From assembly GCF_902806265.1 (NCBI RefSeq), contig NZ_CADCVZ010000012.1, forward strand, positions 1-56,912: a DNA stretch of 56,912 nt, read 5' to 3'. Source of the DNA: an uncultured Sphingomonas sp. (GTDB lineage: Bacteria; Pseudomonadota; Alphaproteobacteria; Sphingomonadales; Sphingomonadaceae). Positions 7,981 through 17,984 of the stretch are shown one piece after another (position 1 is the stretch's first letter; each line of letters starts with the position of its first letter). A model generated the notes under the pieces. It saw only the letters and a list, made by a program, of their open reading frames with translations, ran no database searches and was not told the DNA's origin. The translations under genes and the position numbers were made by a program.

Positions 7981-9284
7981 CAGCTATAGATGGGGAAGCG
8001 CGCGCACAGCTCACGGACCCGGCCGTTGACCTGGCGCTCGATCTCCGCGTTGCCCTCCAAGCCATTCGCCTTCAGGCCGTCCAGCACGTCGGCCACCATG
8101 TCGGCGATGTCGCGGAACTCCGCTTCGCCGAAGCCGCGCGTAGTGCCGGCGGGGGAGCCGACGCGGATGCCGCTGGTCTTCATGGGCGGCAGCGGGTCAA
8201 ATGGAACGCCGTTCTTGTTGCAGGTGATGCCCGCGCGCTCGAGGCTTTCGTCGGCGTCACGGCCGGTCAGCCCCAGTGGACGGAGATCGACCAGCGCCAA
8301 GTGCGTGTCGGTGCCGCCCGCGACCAGGTCGGCACCGCGCTCCCCGAGACGGTTGGCGAGCGTCCGGGCGTTGGCAACCACCGCCTTGGAGTAGAGCTTG
8401 AAGTCGGGCCGCAGCGCTTCGCCGAAGGCCACGGCCTTGGCCGCGATGACGTGCATCAGCGGACCGCCCTGAAGGCCAGGGAAGACCGCCGAGTTGATCT
8501 TCTTGGCGATCGCCTCGTCGTCGGTCAGCACCATGCCTCCGCGTGGCCCCCGCAGCGTCTTGTGGGTGGTGGTGGTGACCACATGGGCGTGCCCGAAGGG
8601 CGAGGGGTGCTCGCCCGCCGCGACCAGGCCGGCGAAATGCGCCATGTCGACCATGAAGGTCGCGCCGACGCTGTCGGCGATCGCGCGAAAGCGGGCGAAG
8701 TCGAGGTGGCGCGGGTAGGCCGAGCCGCCGGCGATCAGGATGCGAGGCTTGTGCTCCGCAGCGAGCCGCTCGACTTCGTCGAAGTCGACCAGGTGATCGT
8801 CGGGGCGGACACCGTATTGCACCGCGTTGAACCACTTGCCCGACTGGGCGGGCGGCGCGCCGTGGGTGAGGTGCCCGCCGGCGGCCAGGCTCATGCCCAG
8901 GATGGTGTCGCCCGGCTTGGCCAGCGCCAGCATGACGGCGCCGTTGGCCTGGGCGCCCGAATGAGGCTGGACGTTGGCGAAGCGGCACCCGAACAGCTGC
9001 TTGGCCCGGTCGATGGCCAGCTGCTCCACCGCGTCCGACGGGCCACAGCCCTGGTAGTAGCGGCGGCCGGGATAGCCTTCCGCATATTTGTTGGTGAGGA
9101 CGGAGCCCTGCGCCTCCAGCACGGCGCGCGAAACGATGTTCTCCGACGCGATCAGCTCGATCTGCGTTTGCTCGCGGGTGAGCTCGGAGCCGATTGCGTC
9201 CGCGATCGCCGGATCGGCATCGGCGAGCGTGCGGGTGAAGAAGCCATCGGGCTGGGCGTCGTGGAGCTTGGCAACGGTGGCCAT
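7980..9284 (-). CDS. glyA: Serine hydroxymethyltransferase
   Basis: GlyA is a PLP enzyme that interconverts serine plus tetrahydrofolate with glycine plus 5,10-methylene-THF, the main source of one-carbon units. The length, 434 aa, is normal. The PLP lysine is Lys242 in [15 protein letters not shown]. The N-terminal [11 protein letters not shown] block and the [13 protein letters not shown] region bind substrate and folate. The gene overlaps nrdR by one base and rpiB by one base, so translation is probably coupled. Confidence 0.98.
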   Translation of the reverse strand: MATVAKLHDAQPDGFFTRTLADADPAIADAIGSELTREQTQIELIASENIVSRAVLEAQGSVLTNKYAEGYPGRRYYQGCGPSDAVEQLAIDRAKQLFGCRFANVQPHSGAQANGAVMLALAKPGDTILGMSLAAGGHLTHGAPPAQSGKWFNAVQYGVRPDDHLVDFDEVERLAAEHKPRILIAGGSAYPRHLDFARFRAIADSVGATFMVDMAHFAGLVAAGEHPSPFGHAHVVTTTTHKTLRGPRGGMVLTDDEAIAKKINSAVFPGLQGGPLMHVIAAKAVAFGEALRPDFKLYSKAVVANARTLANRLGERGADLVAGGTDTHLALVDLRPLGLTGRDADESLERAGITCNKNGVPFDPLPPMKTSGIRVGSPAGTTRGFGEAEFRDIADMVADVLDGLKANGLEGNAEIERQVNGRVRELCARFPIYS

Positions 9285-9730
9285 CAGTCGCTGTCCTGCA
9301 GGTCAAGTGAAAGCATATCGACTCGGCGCTGGTGGCGCCCGCCGGCGAAATCGGTGCCGAGAAAGGCCGCAACGATGGCCCGCGCCATGTCGCCGCCGAC
9401 GAGCCTCGCCCCGATGGCGATGACATTGGCATCGTTGTGCTCGCGGGCAAGAGCTGCTGACAAGGGATCGTCCACCCGAGCGCAACGGCAGGCCGGATTG
9501 CGGTTGACGGCGATGGAGATGCCGATGCCCGAGCCGCACACCGCGATGCCGCGGTCCGCCGCGCCAGCAGCGACCGCCTCGGCCAGGCGGCTGCCGAACT
9601 GGGGATAGTCGACGCTGTCCGGCCCATTGGTGCCGAAGTCGCTCACCTCATGCCCGTCCTCGCGCAACCAGCGAACAAGCTCGTCCTTCAGGGCGAACCC
9701 GGCATGGTCGGCGGCAAGGGCGATGCGCAT
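9284..9730 (-). CDS. rpiB: Ribose-5-phosphate isomerase B
   Basis: RpiB interconverts ribose-5-phosphate and ribulose-5-phosphate in the pentose phosphate pathway. The protein has 148 aa. It has the LacA/RpiB fold with the [12 protein letters not shown] start, active-site Cys65 ([14 protein letters not shown]) and His98 (REHNDAN). It is the first gene of the four-gene operon ending in trmJ. The pairing with glyA is common in bacteria. Confidence 0.95.
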   Translation of the reverse strand: MRIALAADHAGFALKDELVRWLREDGHEVSDFGTNGPDSVDYPQFGSRLAEAVAAGAADRGIAVCGSGIGISIAVNRNPACRCARVDDPLSAALAREHNDANVIAIGARLVGGDMARAIVAAFLGTDFAGGRHQRRVDMLSLDLQDSD

Positions 9731-9780
9731 GGCAATGCCCTAGTCCAAGCGGCCCGGTTCCGCCAGAGCCGCATGGGTGG

Positions 9781-11589
9781 TCATGCTGGCTTGGGCGTGC
9801 CGCCTTCCAGTTGCGCAAGCCGGGCAGCCATGGACTCGATCTGGTGCTGGAGCATGGCTTCGCGCGAGTGGCGACCGCGGGCGACCCGCAAGGCATCGGC
9901 CAGATGGGGGACAAGCTGGCGAACGGCCTCAAGCTCCTGGCGGTTGTAGCGGTTGCCGTCCGAGCGGCGACCGAGACGGAGCTCGCCCACAGGCCCAGCC
10001 TCGTCGGCAAGGGTCAGCCGCTCCAATAGCCTGCGGTCGTCCTTGGACTCGACGTTGCGGGCGGCCACCAGCTCGGTTCCTTCAGGTAGGTTGAGAAGCA
10101 CGGCCGCCTGCGCGGGATGAACCGCTTCCTCGATGATGCTGAGCGCGCGGGTGGCGACCTCCGCCGGAGTTTCGGTCAGCCCCCAGCTCTTGAGCCTCTG
10201 CGCCGCGCCTTCGATCCGGTCCATGGGTCCGCCGAACCGCTTGCGGGTCCAGCCGAGTACCGCGGATTGTGTCGGCGCGAAGATGCCGGCGGCGATTATC
10301 GCGCCAACAGTCGTCGCCCCGGCTTCGCTGTCGCGCCCGATTACTTCGGTGATAACGAGCTTAACTAGGTCGGAGCTGGCTGCCCAAACCACTCCGACGA
10401 TCAGCGTCACAACGGCATAGGCCGCGGAGCGCGTGATTACCGTGTCCGCTTCCCAAAGCCGGAAGCGGACCAGGGCGACCAGCAGCCCGATGGCCTTGAC
10501 CGCCATGCCGGTGCTGAACAGCACCAGGATCAACAGGCTCCGGAACGGCGTGTAGGTGCTGGGATCGTCACCCATCGCAGCGGCCATGATCATGGCCGCG
10601 AAGATCAGCAAGAGGCCCGAAGCGAAGCCGAAGCCTGCCCACTTGATCTGCTGGCGGGCGATCCCGGCACCCTGCCTGCGGAACCGGACGATCTGGCTGA
10701 GCAATACTGCCAGCAGGAGACTGATCCCGACGATGCCTTGCAGGTCCTCATCGATGCCTGGCACCGAGACGAAAACCGCCAAGGGTACCCCAAGCGGGAT
10801 GAGCCAGCGCAGCAGGCGAGGAACGAAGACGCCGTCGGGGAACGCTGCAAGTGCGACCAGCAGCAGGTAGAAGAAGATGCCGCCCAGCAGGTCGACCATG
10901 AGCGCCTTGTTTGTCCATAGCCAGAACTGCAGGGCAGGGTCGATCGACGCGGCCATTCCGACGAACGCGAATGCCAGCAACATGGCGACCGGATCGTTGG
11001 GCCGCCGCAGCGCAAGCAGCAGGCTGCAGGCCAGCAGTGCCGTGCAGGCCAGCAGCGCGGCCCCGAGCCGCGTCCAGATCCGCAGGTTGCGGTTCTGCTC
11101 ATCCGCAGCGGATCGTTCGACTTTGGTCGGTCGGAGCGACACAAGGACTTGGCGCCCATCGGGCTGCCGAAGGGTAAGGATCGGCTGGGTCTTCTTCGAT
11201 TTGCCGAGGAGATCGGCGAGATCGTCGACCACGAGATCGCCCGAGACAGGTCTTCCGTTGAAAGCAAGGACCTTGGAGCCAACGGTCACGGCAGGTCGGG
11301 CCGCGGCCGTGGGAAGCGTTCTGACGAACAGTTCGCCATCCGGCGTTACATGAGTCTCCAGCCCGTGCTCCGTGATCACCGGTGCCATCGCGTAGCTCGC
11401 GCGGACCGCATACATCGTGCTCACTACGACAGTCAGCACGGCTAGGCCGAAGCACAAGATCCAGAGGGGCCGAAGCAAGCGCGCCGGGCTATCCGGGATC
11501 GGCCGGAGGCGGGTTGGCGGCTTGAACAATGCCGTGACGGATGCGCTCAAGAAGGCCCCCTTCAACTTACGCTGAAGGCTGTTTACCAC
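9781..11589 (-). CDS. ComP-like multi-pass membrane sensor with PDZ-like and GAF-like domains, no kinase
   Basis: A 602-aa protein I can only partly place. After a first membrane segment (about 40-62) comes an extracytoplasmic region with a PDZ-like block (about 100-157, VTVGSKVLAFNGRPVSGD). About seven membrane segments follow (roughly 176-420). The last, with the FRLWEADTVITRSAAYAVVT sequence, closely resembles the membrane sensor of ComP-type histidine kinases. The C-terminal ~150 residues (from RIEGAAQRLKSWG) look like a GAF-like domain ending in a coiled coil (EAMLQHQIESMAARLAQLEGG). No histidine-phosphotransfer or ATPase motif follows. It may be a sensor partner or a degenerate kinase. 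It stands alone between rpiB and hemA. Confidence 0.6.
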   Translation of the reverse strand: MVNSLQRKLKGAFLSASVTALFKPPTRLRPIPDSPARLLRPLWILCFGLAVLTVVVSTMYAVRASYAMAPVITEHGLETHVTPDGELFVRTLPTAAARPAVTVGSKVLAFNGRPVSGDLVVDDLADLLGKSKKTQPILTLRQPDGRQVLVSLRPTKVERSAADEQNRNLRIWTRLGAALLACTALLACSLLLALRRPNDPVAMLLAFAFVGMAASIDPALQFWLWTNKALMVDLLGGIFFYLLLVALAAFPDGVFVPRLLRWLIPLGVPLAVFVSVPGIDEDLQGIVGISLLLAVLLSQIVRFRRQGAGIARQQIKWAGFGFASGLLLIFAAMIMAAAMGDDPSTYTPFRSLLILVLFSTGMAVKAIGLLVALVRFRLWEADTVITRSAAYAVVTLIVGVVWAASSDLVKLVITEVIGRDSEAGATTVGAIIAAGIFAPTQSAVLGWTRKRFGGPMDRIEGAAQRLKSWGLTETPAEVATRALSIIEEAVHPAQAAVLLNLPEGTELVAARNVESKDDRRLLERLTLADEAGPVGELRLGRRSDGNRYNRQELEAVRQLVPHLADALRVARGRHSREAMLQHQIESMAARLAQLEGGTPKPA

Positions 11590-11624
11590 CCTTTACCGCT
11601 TTTGGCAGGTGCCGAATGTGAACC

Positions 11625-12863
11625 TCAGGCGGCCACCTTGAGCTCCAGCCGGTCCCAGACCTCGACCAGCGCGCCGGTCAGCTCGTCCTGCATGGCCTCG
11701 TCGTGCCACGGTCCCGGGGTGAAGCGCAGGCGCTCGGTGCCGCGGGGGACGGTGGGGTAGTTGATCGGCTGCACGTAGAGCCCGTACTCGGCGAGCAGGA
11801 TGTCGCTGATGCGCTTGGCCTTGAGCGGGCAGCCGACCAGCAGCGGAACGATGTGGGTGGAGCTGTCCATCACGGGCAGGCGGGCGTCGGCGAACTTGGC
11901 CTTGAGCATCGCGGCGGCGGCCTGCTGCGCCCGGCGCTCCTCGTTCGAGGCCTTGAGGTGGCGGACGGAGGCAAGGGCGCCGGCGACCAGCACGGGGGAC
12001 AGCGACGTCGTGAAGATGAAGCCCGGCGCGTAGCTGCGGATGCAGTCGACTATGTTGCGGTCGGCCGCGACGTAACCGCCCATCACGCCGAACGCCTTGC
12101 CGAGCGTGCCTTCGATGATGGTGACCCGACCGGCCACTGCGTCCCGTTCCGAGATGCCGCCGCCGCGCTCGCCATACATGCCGACCGCATGCACCTCGTC
12201 GAGGTAGGTCAGCGCGCCGTAGCGATCGGCGAGGTCGCATATCGCGGCGATCGGGGCGACGTCGCCATCCATCGAGTAGACGCTCTCGAACGCGATCAGC
12301 TTCGGGGTGTCGGCGTCCTCGGCCGCCAGCAGCTCCTCAAGGTGCTCGAGATCGTTGTGCCGGAACACCCGCTTCTCGCAGCCGCTGGTCCGGATGCCGG
12401 CGATCATCGACGCATGGTTGAGCTCGTCGGAGAAGATCACGCAGCCCGGGAGTAGCTTGCCCAGCGTCGACAGCGCAGCTTCGTTCGAGACGTAGCCGCT
12501 GGTGAACAGCAGCGCCGCTTCCTTGCCGTGGAGGTCGGCGAGTTCGCCCTCCAGCTGGACATGGTAGTGGGTGTTGCCGCCGATGTTGCGCGTTCCGCCC
12601 GACCCAGCGCCGACATCGTGCAGCGCTTCTTCCATGGCCGCGATCACCGCCGGGTGCTGGCCCATGCCGAGATAGTCGTTGGAGCACCACACGGTGATCG
12701 GCTTGGGACCGTTATGCCCGGCGAAGCACTTGGCATTCGGGTACCGCCCGCGCTCACGCAGGATATCGATGAAGACGCGGTAGCGTCCCTCGTTGTGCAG
12801 CCTGTCAATCGCTGCCTGGAAGATGCGGTTGTAATCCAAGGAAGTCCCGTGCTCGCGGCGCAT
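11625..12863 (-). CDS. hemA: 5-aminolevulinate synthase
   Basis: This enzyme condenses glycine and succinyl-CoA to 5-aminolevulinate, the first step of heme synthesis by the C4 route found in alphaproteobacteria and mitochondria. The protein is 412 aa, an alpha-oxoamine synthase. PLP-binding Lys256 is in [15 protein letters not shown]. The [11 protein letters not shown] and [12 protein letters not shown] motifs line the cofactor. The ATG at 12863 gives eight extra residues before the usual LDYNRIF start; a TTG at 12839 would give MDYNRIF and is an equally good choice. It is monocistronic or transcribed with murI, 47 nt upstream. Confidence 0.96.
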   Translation of the reverse strand: MRREHGTSLDYNRIFQAAIDRLHNEGRYRVFIDILRERGRYPNAKCFAGHNGPKPITVWCSNDYLGMGQHPAVIAAMEEALHDVGAGSGGTRNIGGNTHYHVQLEGELADLHGKEAALLFTSGYVSNEAALSTLGKLLPGCVIFSDELNHASMIAGIRTSGCEKRVFRHNDLEHLEELLAAEDADTPKLIAFESVYSMDGDVAPIAAICDLADRYGALTYLDEVHAVGMYGERGGGISERDAVAGRVTIIEGTLGKAFGVMGGYVAADRNIVDCIRSYAPGFIFTTSLSPVLVAGALASVRHLKASNEERRAQQAAAAMLKAKFADARLPVMDSSTHIVPLLVGCPLKAKRISDILLAEYGLYVQPINYPTVPRGTERLRFTPGPWHDEAMQDELTGALVEVWDRLELKVAA

Positions 12864-12910
12864 TTAGCGATTGCGGCCCGCGAATGCCATTGCAAACGAC
12901 TCGCATTTCT

Positions 12911-13696
12911 TCACAGGCTCGTCACCCGTTCCAGGCCGTGGTGCGACAAGGCCGTTACGAGGCCAGCGGACGGGGCGCCGCCGGTGAACACGGCGACGTC
13001 GGCGTGAGCGTCGTCGGACCAGGGTTGGCCCCGCGTCAGGAAGGCGATCCGGCGCGCGATCCCGGCGCCGCCGTCGACCTGGCGCGCATTGGGCATGGCT
13101 GCGGCCAGCTCAGCCGCCAGCAGCGGGAAGTGGGTGCAGGCAAGCACCACCACGTCGAGGTCGGCGCGTGCCGCCAGCGGCTCGACCGCGGCCGCCACTG
13201 CCGCGCCGGACACCGGCCGGCCCGCCAGCCGGTCCTCCGCCAGCGCCACCAGCTCGGCCGAGCCGTGACGGATGACGGTGCAGTCTGCCGCGAACCGGGC
13301 GGCGAGGTCGTCGACATAGGGTTGCCGGACGGTTGCCTCCGTGCCGAGCACGCCGATGACGCGGCTCCGGGAGAGTTCGGCGGCCGGCTTGATCGCGGGA
13401 ACGGTTCCCACCACCGGGATCTCCAGCGCCGCCCGGACATGCTCCAGTGCGATGGTCGACGCCGTGTTGCAGGCGATCACCACCAGGCGCGGATGGTAGC
13501 GCTCGACCAGACGCCCGAGCAGCGCCGGCACTCGGGCCGCGATCTCCCCCTCGGTCCGGGTGCCGTAGGGGAAGGCCGCGCTGTCCGCGACATAGACGAT
13601 CGACGCCTGCGGCAGCAGCACCCGGGTCGGCTCCAGCACCGACAGGCCGCCGACACCGGAATCGAAGAACAGCAGGGGAGCGGCGGCGTTCACCAC
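12911..13696 (-). CDS. murI: Glutamate racemase
   Basis: MurI supplies D-glutamate for peptidoglycan by interconverting L- and D-glutamate. The 261-aa protein shows the FFDSGVGGLSVL phosphate-binding-like start and the two catalytic cysteines in VIACNTAST and VVLACTHFPLL. The start is set at GTG 13696 (MVNAAAPLLFFDSG). The frame continues open to 13768, but that would overlap the divergent plsY start and add a non-family arginine-rich leader. The intergenic region with plsY is therefore about 70 nt and must hold both promoters. Confidence 0.94.
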   Translation of the reverse strand: MVNAAAPLLFFDSGVGGLSVLEPTRVLLPQASIVYVADSAAFPYGTRTEGEIAARVPALLGRLVERYHPRLVVIACNTASTIALEHVRAALEIPVVGTVPAIKPAAELSRSRVIGVLGTEATVRQPYVDDLAARFAADCTVIRHGSAELVALAEDRLAGRPVSGAAVAAAVEPLAARADLDVVVLACTHFPLLAAELAAAMPNARQVDGGAGIARRIAFLTRGQPWSDDAHADVAVFTGGAPSAGLVTALSHHGLERVTSL

Positions 13697-13766
13697 ATTG
13701 CTGTGGCCGCTGCCGGCACGTGAAGCAACATTGCCTCGCTTGACCCATCTGCTACCACCCCGCGCC

Positions 13767-14366
13767 ATGTCCCCGCTCTCCCAGCCGGCGCTGATCGCGT
13801 TGGCAATCGGTTATTTCCTTGGCGCAATCCCGTTCGGCCTGCTGCTGACCCGGCTGGCGGGCAAGGGCGACCTGCGCGCGGTCGGTTCCGGCAACATCGG
13901 CGCCACCAACGTGCTCCGGACCGGATCCAAGGGGCTGGCGGCCGTGACGCTCCTGCTAGACGCGCTCAAGGGGACGGCGGCGGTGCTGATCGCGCAGCGC
14001 TGGCTGCCCGGAATGGAAAACTTCGCCGCCGCCGGAGCGCTGATCGGGCACCTCTACCCGGTGTGGCTGCGGATGCGGGGCGGGAAGGGCGTTGCCACCT
14101 TTCTGGGTGTGCTGCTCCCGCTCTTCTGGCCAGCGGGTGCAATCTATGCGGCCGTGTGGATCGCTGCCCTTCTGCTCCTGCGCATCAGCTCGGTGGCTGG
14201 CATCGCGGCCGCGGCGAGCGCCCCGCTCAGCGCAGCGGTGCTCGGGCGCACCGACTTGCTACCGTTGCTGGCCGCCTTTGCCCTGCTCATCATCTGGAAG
14301 CACAAGGCGAACATCGCCCGGCTGCGCACCGGCACGGAGCCGCGCGTAGGAGCCGCCAGGGAGTGA
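13767..14366 (+). CDS. plsY: PlsY, acyl-phosphate:glycerol-3-phosphate acyltransferase
   Basis: This inner-membrane enzyme transfers an acyl group from acyl-phosphate to glycerol-3-phosphate, the first committed step of phospholipid synthesis. It has 199 aa with about five membrane helices. The three PlsY motifs are visible: SGNIGATNVLR, the GHLYPVWLRMRGGKGVAT loop and the IWKHKANIARLRTGTEPR C-terminus. The start at ATG 13767 (MSPLSQPALIALAIGYFLG) is preferred over the frame from 13698. The stop overlaps the GTG of the dprA remnant, so the two were an operon. Confidence 0.95.
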   Translation: MSPLSQPALIALAIGYFLGAIPFGLLLTRLAGKGDLRAVGSGNIGATNVLRTGSKGLAAVTLLLDALKGTAAVLIAQRWLPGMENFAAAGALIGHLYPVWLRMRGGKGVATFLGVLLPLFWPAGAIYAAVWIAALLLLRISSVAGIAAAASAPLSAAVLGRTDLLPLLAAFALLIIWKHKANIARLRTGTEPRVGAARE

Positions 14367-15456
14367 ACGAAGGCGGTCTGCTTGCCCGCATCCGGCTGAT
14401 CCGCAGTCAGAGCATCGGGCCCGTCACCTTTCGCTAGCTGCTCGCCCGCTTCGGCAGTCCGGAAGCGGCGCTGGCCGCGGTGCCGGACCTCGCCGCCCGT
14501 GGGCGGGGACGAGCGCCCGTGCTGTTCTCCGAGGACCAGGCCCGGCGCGAGGTCGACAAGGTGGAGCGGCTCGGCGCGCGCTAGCTGGTGCTCGGCCAAG
14601 GCCTCTACCCGCGGGCGCTGGCCGAGCTCGACGATGCGCCGCCGCTGCTGATCGTCGCGGGCGATACGCGGTTGCTGGACCGGCCGTTGGTGGCGATCGT
14701 CGGCGCCCGCAATGCCAGCGCTGCAGCGTGCCGTTTCGCCCGCCAGCTCGCCTACGACCTGGGGCGCGAGGATGCGGTGGTGGTCTCCGGCCTGGCGCGA
14801 GGCATCGACTCGGCGGCGCATGGTGGGGCGATCGACAGCGGTACCGTGGGCGTGATCGCCGGCGGCATCGACGTCTTCTACCCGCCCGAGAACGAGCCAC
14901 GGCAGCGGGCTTGTTCAAGCGCGGGCTGGTGGTCGCCGAGATGCCGCCGGGAACCGAGCCGCGGGCGCGGCACTTCCCTTACCGCAACCGGATCATCGCG
15001 GGCCTCTCCGCCGGCACGGTGGTGGTCGAGGCCGCGCCGCGCTCGGGCTCGCTGATCACTGCGCGGCTGGCGGGCGAGATGGGGCGGGGGGTGATGGCGG
15101 TCCCCGGCTCCCCGCTCGATCCGCGGGCGCAGGGCTGCAACGGGCTGATCCGCGAAGGCGCTACGCTGGTCCAGAACGCCGCGGACGTGCTGGAGGTCAT
15201 CCGGCCGATCGGCGGCGGTGTAGCTTCGCCCCGAGCGCCATTCGCCCATGCCACGCCGGAGCTTGCAACCGAGCCGGGCGATTCTGAGCGCCGCCGGGTC
15301 GAAGAGCTACTCGGCCCCACGCCCTCGCCGGTCGACGAGATCGTCCGCCTGTCGGGCCTACCCGCCGGTGCGGCGCAGCTGGTGCTGCTCGAACTCGACC
15401 TCGCCGGCCGCATCGATCGGCACGCCGGCGGCAAGGTCAGTCTTCAGCCCGCTTGA
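14363..15456 (+). pseudogene. dprA: Degraded dprA (smf), DNA-processing protein A
   Basis: DprA loads RecA on incoming single-stranded DNA during natural transformation. The reading frame starts at GTG 14363 (MNEGGLLARIRLIRSQSIGP) and gives a clear DprA order, but has three lesions. An amber TAG at 14435 lies where the family usually has Gln (TFR-stop-LLARFG). A second TAG is at 14582 (GAR-stop-LVLGQGLYP). One base is missing near 14909, after GIDVFYPPENE. The Rossmann core (VAIVGARNAS, VVSGLARGIDSAAHGG, then in the new frame AEMPPGTEPRARHFPYRNRI) and the C-terminal winged helix are otherwise well preserved to 15456. The intact gene would encode about 364 aa. Recent decay is likely; sequence error is unlikely to explain all three. 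Confidence 0.88.
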
Positions 15457-15506
15457 CGGCGGCCGCCGCCCATCCCCACCCTCGTACGCATGCGTGAGGG
15501 GCAATC

Positions 15507-17984
15507 GTGAAGCTTGTAGTTGTTGAGTCGCCGGCCAAGGCGAAGACCATCGAGAAATATCTGGGCGCCGGGCACCGCGTGCTGGCGAGCTATGGCCATG
15601 TTCGCGACCTGCCGCCCAAGGACGGGTCGGTCGATCCCGACCAGGGTTTTGCGATGGAGTGGGAAACCTATCCGGACAAGGCCAAGCAGCTGAAGGCGAT
15701 CTCGGACGAGGCCAAGACGGCCGATGCACTGATCCTGGCGACCGACCCGGACCGGGAAGGGGAGGCGATCAGCTGGCACGTCCAGGAAGTGCTGCGGAAA
15801 CGCAAGGTCCTGCCTAAACAGGTCGAACGGGTGACGTTCAACGCCATCACCAAGTCGGCGGTGACCGAAGCCATGGCCCGGCCGCGGCAGCTCGACGAGG
15901 ATCTCATCGACGCCTACCGCGCGCGACGGGCGCTCGACTATCTGGTCGGCTTCACTCTATCGCCGATCCTGTGGCGCAAGCTGCCAGGCGCCAAGTCGGC
16001 CGGGCGGGTGCAGTCGGTGGCGTTGCGGCTGATCGTTGGTCGAGAGCGCGAGATCGAGGTCTTCAAACCTCAGGAATATTGGACGGTCAGCGCGCAGTTC
16101 GAGCAGGACGGCCAGCGCTTCGTTGCGCGGCTAGTCGGGCTCGACGGCCAGAAGATCGACCGGCTGAGCATCGGTGACAAGGGCGCGGCGGACACGGCGA
16201 GGGCTGCGGTAGAAGCCGGGCGCTTCACCGTGCCGTCGGTCGAGACCAAGCCGCTTGGCAAGAACCCGCCGCCGCCGTTTACCACCTCGACCCTGCAACA
16301 GGAGGCCGCGCGCAAGCTGGGCTTTGCCGCCAGCCACACCATGCGGGTGGCGCAGCAGCTCTATGAAGACGGGCTGATCACGTACATGCGGACGGACGGC
16401 GTACAGATGGCCGACGAGGCGATCTCGGCCGCGCGCAAGGCGGTCGCCAGCCGCTACGACGCCGGCTATCTGCCGGACAAGCCGCGGCATTATGCGACCA
16501 AGGCCAAGAACGCGCAGGAAGCGCATGAAGCGATCCGGCCGACCGACTTCTCCAAGGCGAGGGCGGCGAGCGGTGACCATGCGCGGCTGTACGAGCTGGT
16601 CTACAACCGCGCGCTCGCCAGCCAGATGGCTTCGGCGCGGTTGGAGCGGACCACCGTCGAGCTGACGGACGGGGCGGGCCGGGCGACGCTGCGGGCGACC
16701 GGACAGGTGGTGCTCTTCCCCGGCTACCTCGCGCTCTATGAGGAGGGCCGCGACGAGAAGGCGGAGGATGAGGAGGGCGCGCGCATGCCCCACCTCACCC
16801 GCGGCGACGCGCCGGCCAAGCTCGGCGTCGACGCGGTGCAGAGCTTCACCCAGCCGCCACCGCGCTACTCGGAGGCGAGCCTGGTCAAGCGGCTGGAAGA
16901 GCTCGGCATCGGCCGGCCATCGACTTACGCAGCGACGCTGCAGACGCTCAAGGACCGCGAGTATGTCCGGCTGGAGAAGAACCGCTTCATCCCCGAGGAG
17001 AGCGGCCGGCTGGTGACCGCCTTCCTGGAGCGCTTCTTCCCCAAGTACGTCAGCTACGACTACACCGCCGAGCTCGAAGAAGAGCTCGACGATGTGTCGG
17101 GCGGTCGGCTCGACTGGCAAAAGCTGCTCGAGGCGTTCTGGCGCGACTTTAAGCCCAAGGCGGGCGAGGTCATGGAGCAGAAGCCCTCGGAGGTGACCGC
17201 CGCGCTAGACGAGTTCCTGTCGCCCTTCCTCTTCCCCGACAAGGACGACGGCAGCGACCCGCGGCTGTGCCCGAACTGCGGCAACGGACGGCTAGCGCTG
17301 CGCGGCGGCAAGTTCGGCGCGTTCGTCGCCTGCTCCAACTATCCCGATTGCAAGTACACGCGGAAGTTCGGGCAGGGCGGGGCCGAGGAAGCGGCCAACG
17401 ACGGACCGCAGGAACTGGGCAACGGCATCGTGCTCAAGTCGGGCCGGTTCGGCCCGTACGTCGAACAGGGCGACAAACGAGCCTCGATCCCCAAGGATGT
17501 GCCGCTAGGCGATCTGGATCTTACCATGGCGGAGAAGCTGCTGACCTTGCCGCGACCGATCGGCAACCACCCGGAGACGGGCGAGCCGATCGTGGCGAGC
17601 ATCGGCCGTTACGGCCCTTACCTGCAGCACCAGGGCAAGTACGCCCGGCTGACGAGCACCGCGGAGGTGTTCGAGACCGGCATGAACGCGGCGGTCGCCA
17701 AGCTGGCGGATGCGGCAAACAACGGCGGGCGGCAGCGGGGTGGGGCGCGGGAGCCGCTGGCGGTGCTCGGCGCGCATCCGGAAACGGGCAAGGAGCTGAA
17801 AGTCATGGAGGGGCGCTTCGGGCCCTACGTGACCGACGGCACCACCCATGCCACCCTGCCCAAAAGCGCCGATCCGAAGGCTGTGACGCTGGAGGAGGCG
17901 GTGCCGCTGATCGATGCCAAGGCGGCGCAGGGGCCTGCTAAGGGCAAGGGCAAGAAGGCGCCGGCCCGGAAGAAGAAAGCCTAA
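15507..17984 (+). CDS. topA: DNA topoisomerase I (type IA)
   Basis: TopA relaxes negative supercoils by cutting one strand through a 5'-phosphotyrosine. The protein is 825 aa. The TOPRIM domain has Glu7 (VVESPAKAKTIEKYLG) and the Mg-binding DxDxE at 80-84 (ATDPDREGEA). The catalytic tyrosine is Tyr293 in GLITYMRTDG. A C-terminal four-cysteine zinc ribbon (CPNCGNGR...CSNYPDC, from about residue 588) is followed by FGPYV-type repeats and a lysine-rich tail (KGKGKKAPARKKKA). The start is GTG 15507 with GAGGGG 6 nt upstream. It follows the dprA remnant by 50 nt, the usual dprA-topA order. Confidence 0.98.
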   Translation: MKLVVVESPAKAKTIEKYLGAGHRVLASYGHVRDLPPKDGSVDPDQGFAMEWETYPDKAKQLKAISDEAKTADALILATDPDREGEAISWHVQEVLRKRKVLPKQVERVTFNAITKSAVTEAMARPRQLDEDLIDAYRARRALDYLVGFTLSPILWRKLPGAKSAGRVQSVALRLIVGREREIEVFKPQEYWTVSAQFEQDGQRFVARLVGLDGQKIDRLSIGDKGAADTARAAVEAGRFTVPSVETKPLGKNPPPPFTTSTLQQEAARKLGFAASHTMRVAQQLYEDGLITYMRTDGVQMADEAISAARKAVASRYDAGYLPDKPRHYATKAKNAQEAHEAIRPTDFSKARAASGDHARLYELVYNRALASQMASARLERTTVELTDGAGRATLRATGQVVLFPGYLALYEEGRDEKAEDEEGARMPHLTRGDAPAKLGVDAVQSFTQPPPRYSEASLVKRLEELGIGRPSTYAATLQTLKDREYVRLEKNRFIPEESGRLVTAFLERFFPKYVSYDYTAELEEELDDVSGGRLDWQKLLEAFWRDFKPKAGEVMEQKPSEVTAALDEFLSPFLFPDKDDGSDPRLCPNCGNGRLALRGGKFGAFVACSNYPDCKYTRKFGQGGAEEAANDGPQELGNGIVLKSGRFGPYVEQGDKRASIPKDVPLGDLDLTMAEKLLTLPRPIGNHPETGEPIVASIGRYGPYLQHQGKYARLTSTAEVFETGMNAAVAKLADAANNGGRQRGGAREPLAVLGAHPETGKELKVMEGRFGPYVTDGTTHATLPKSADPKAVTLEEAVPLIDAKAAQGPAKGKGKKAPARKKKA

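Noticed and set aside
14435-14584. Amber readthrough or pyrrolysine insertion in dprA
   Set aside because: No pyl genes or suppressor tRNA are seen, and a frameshift follows in the same gene, so simple decay is the better explanation.
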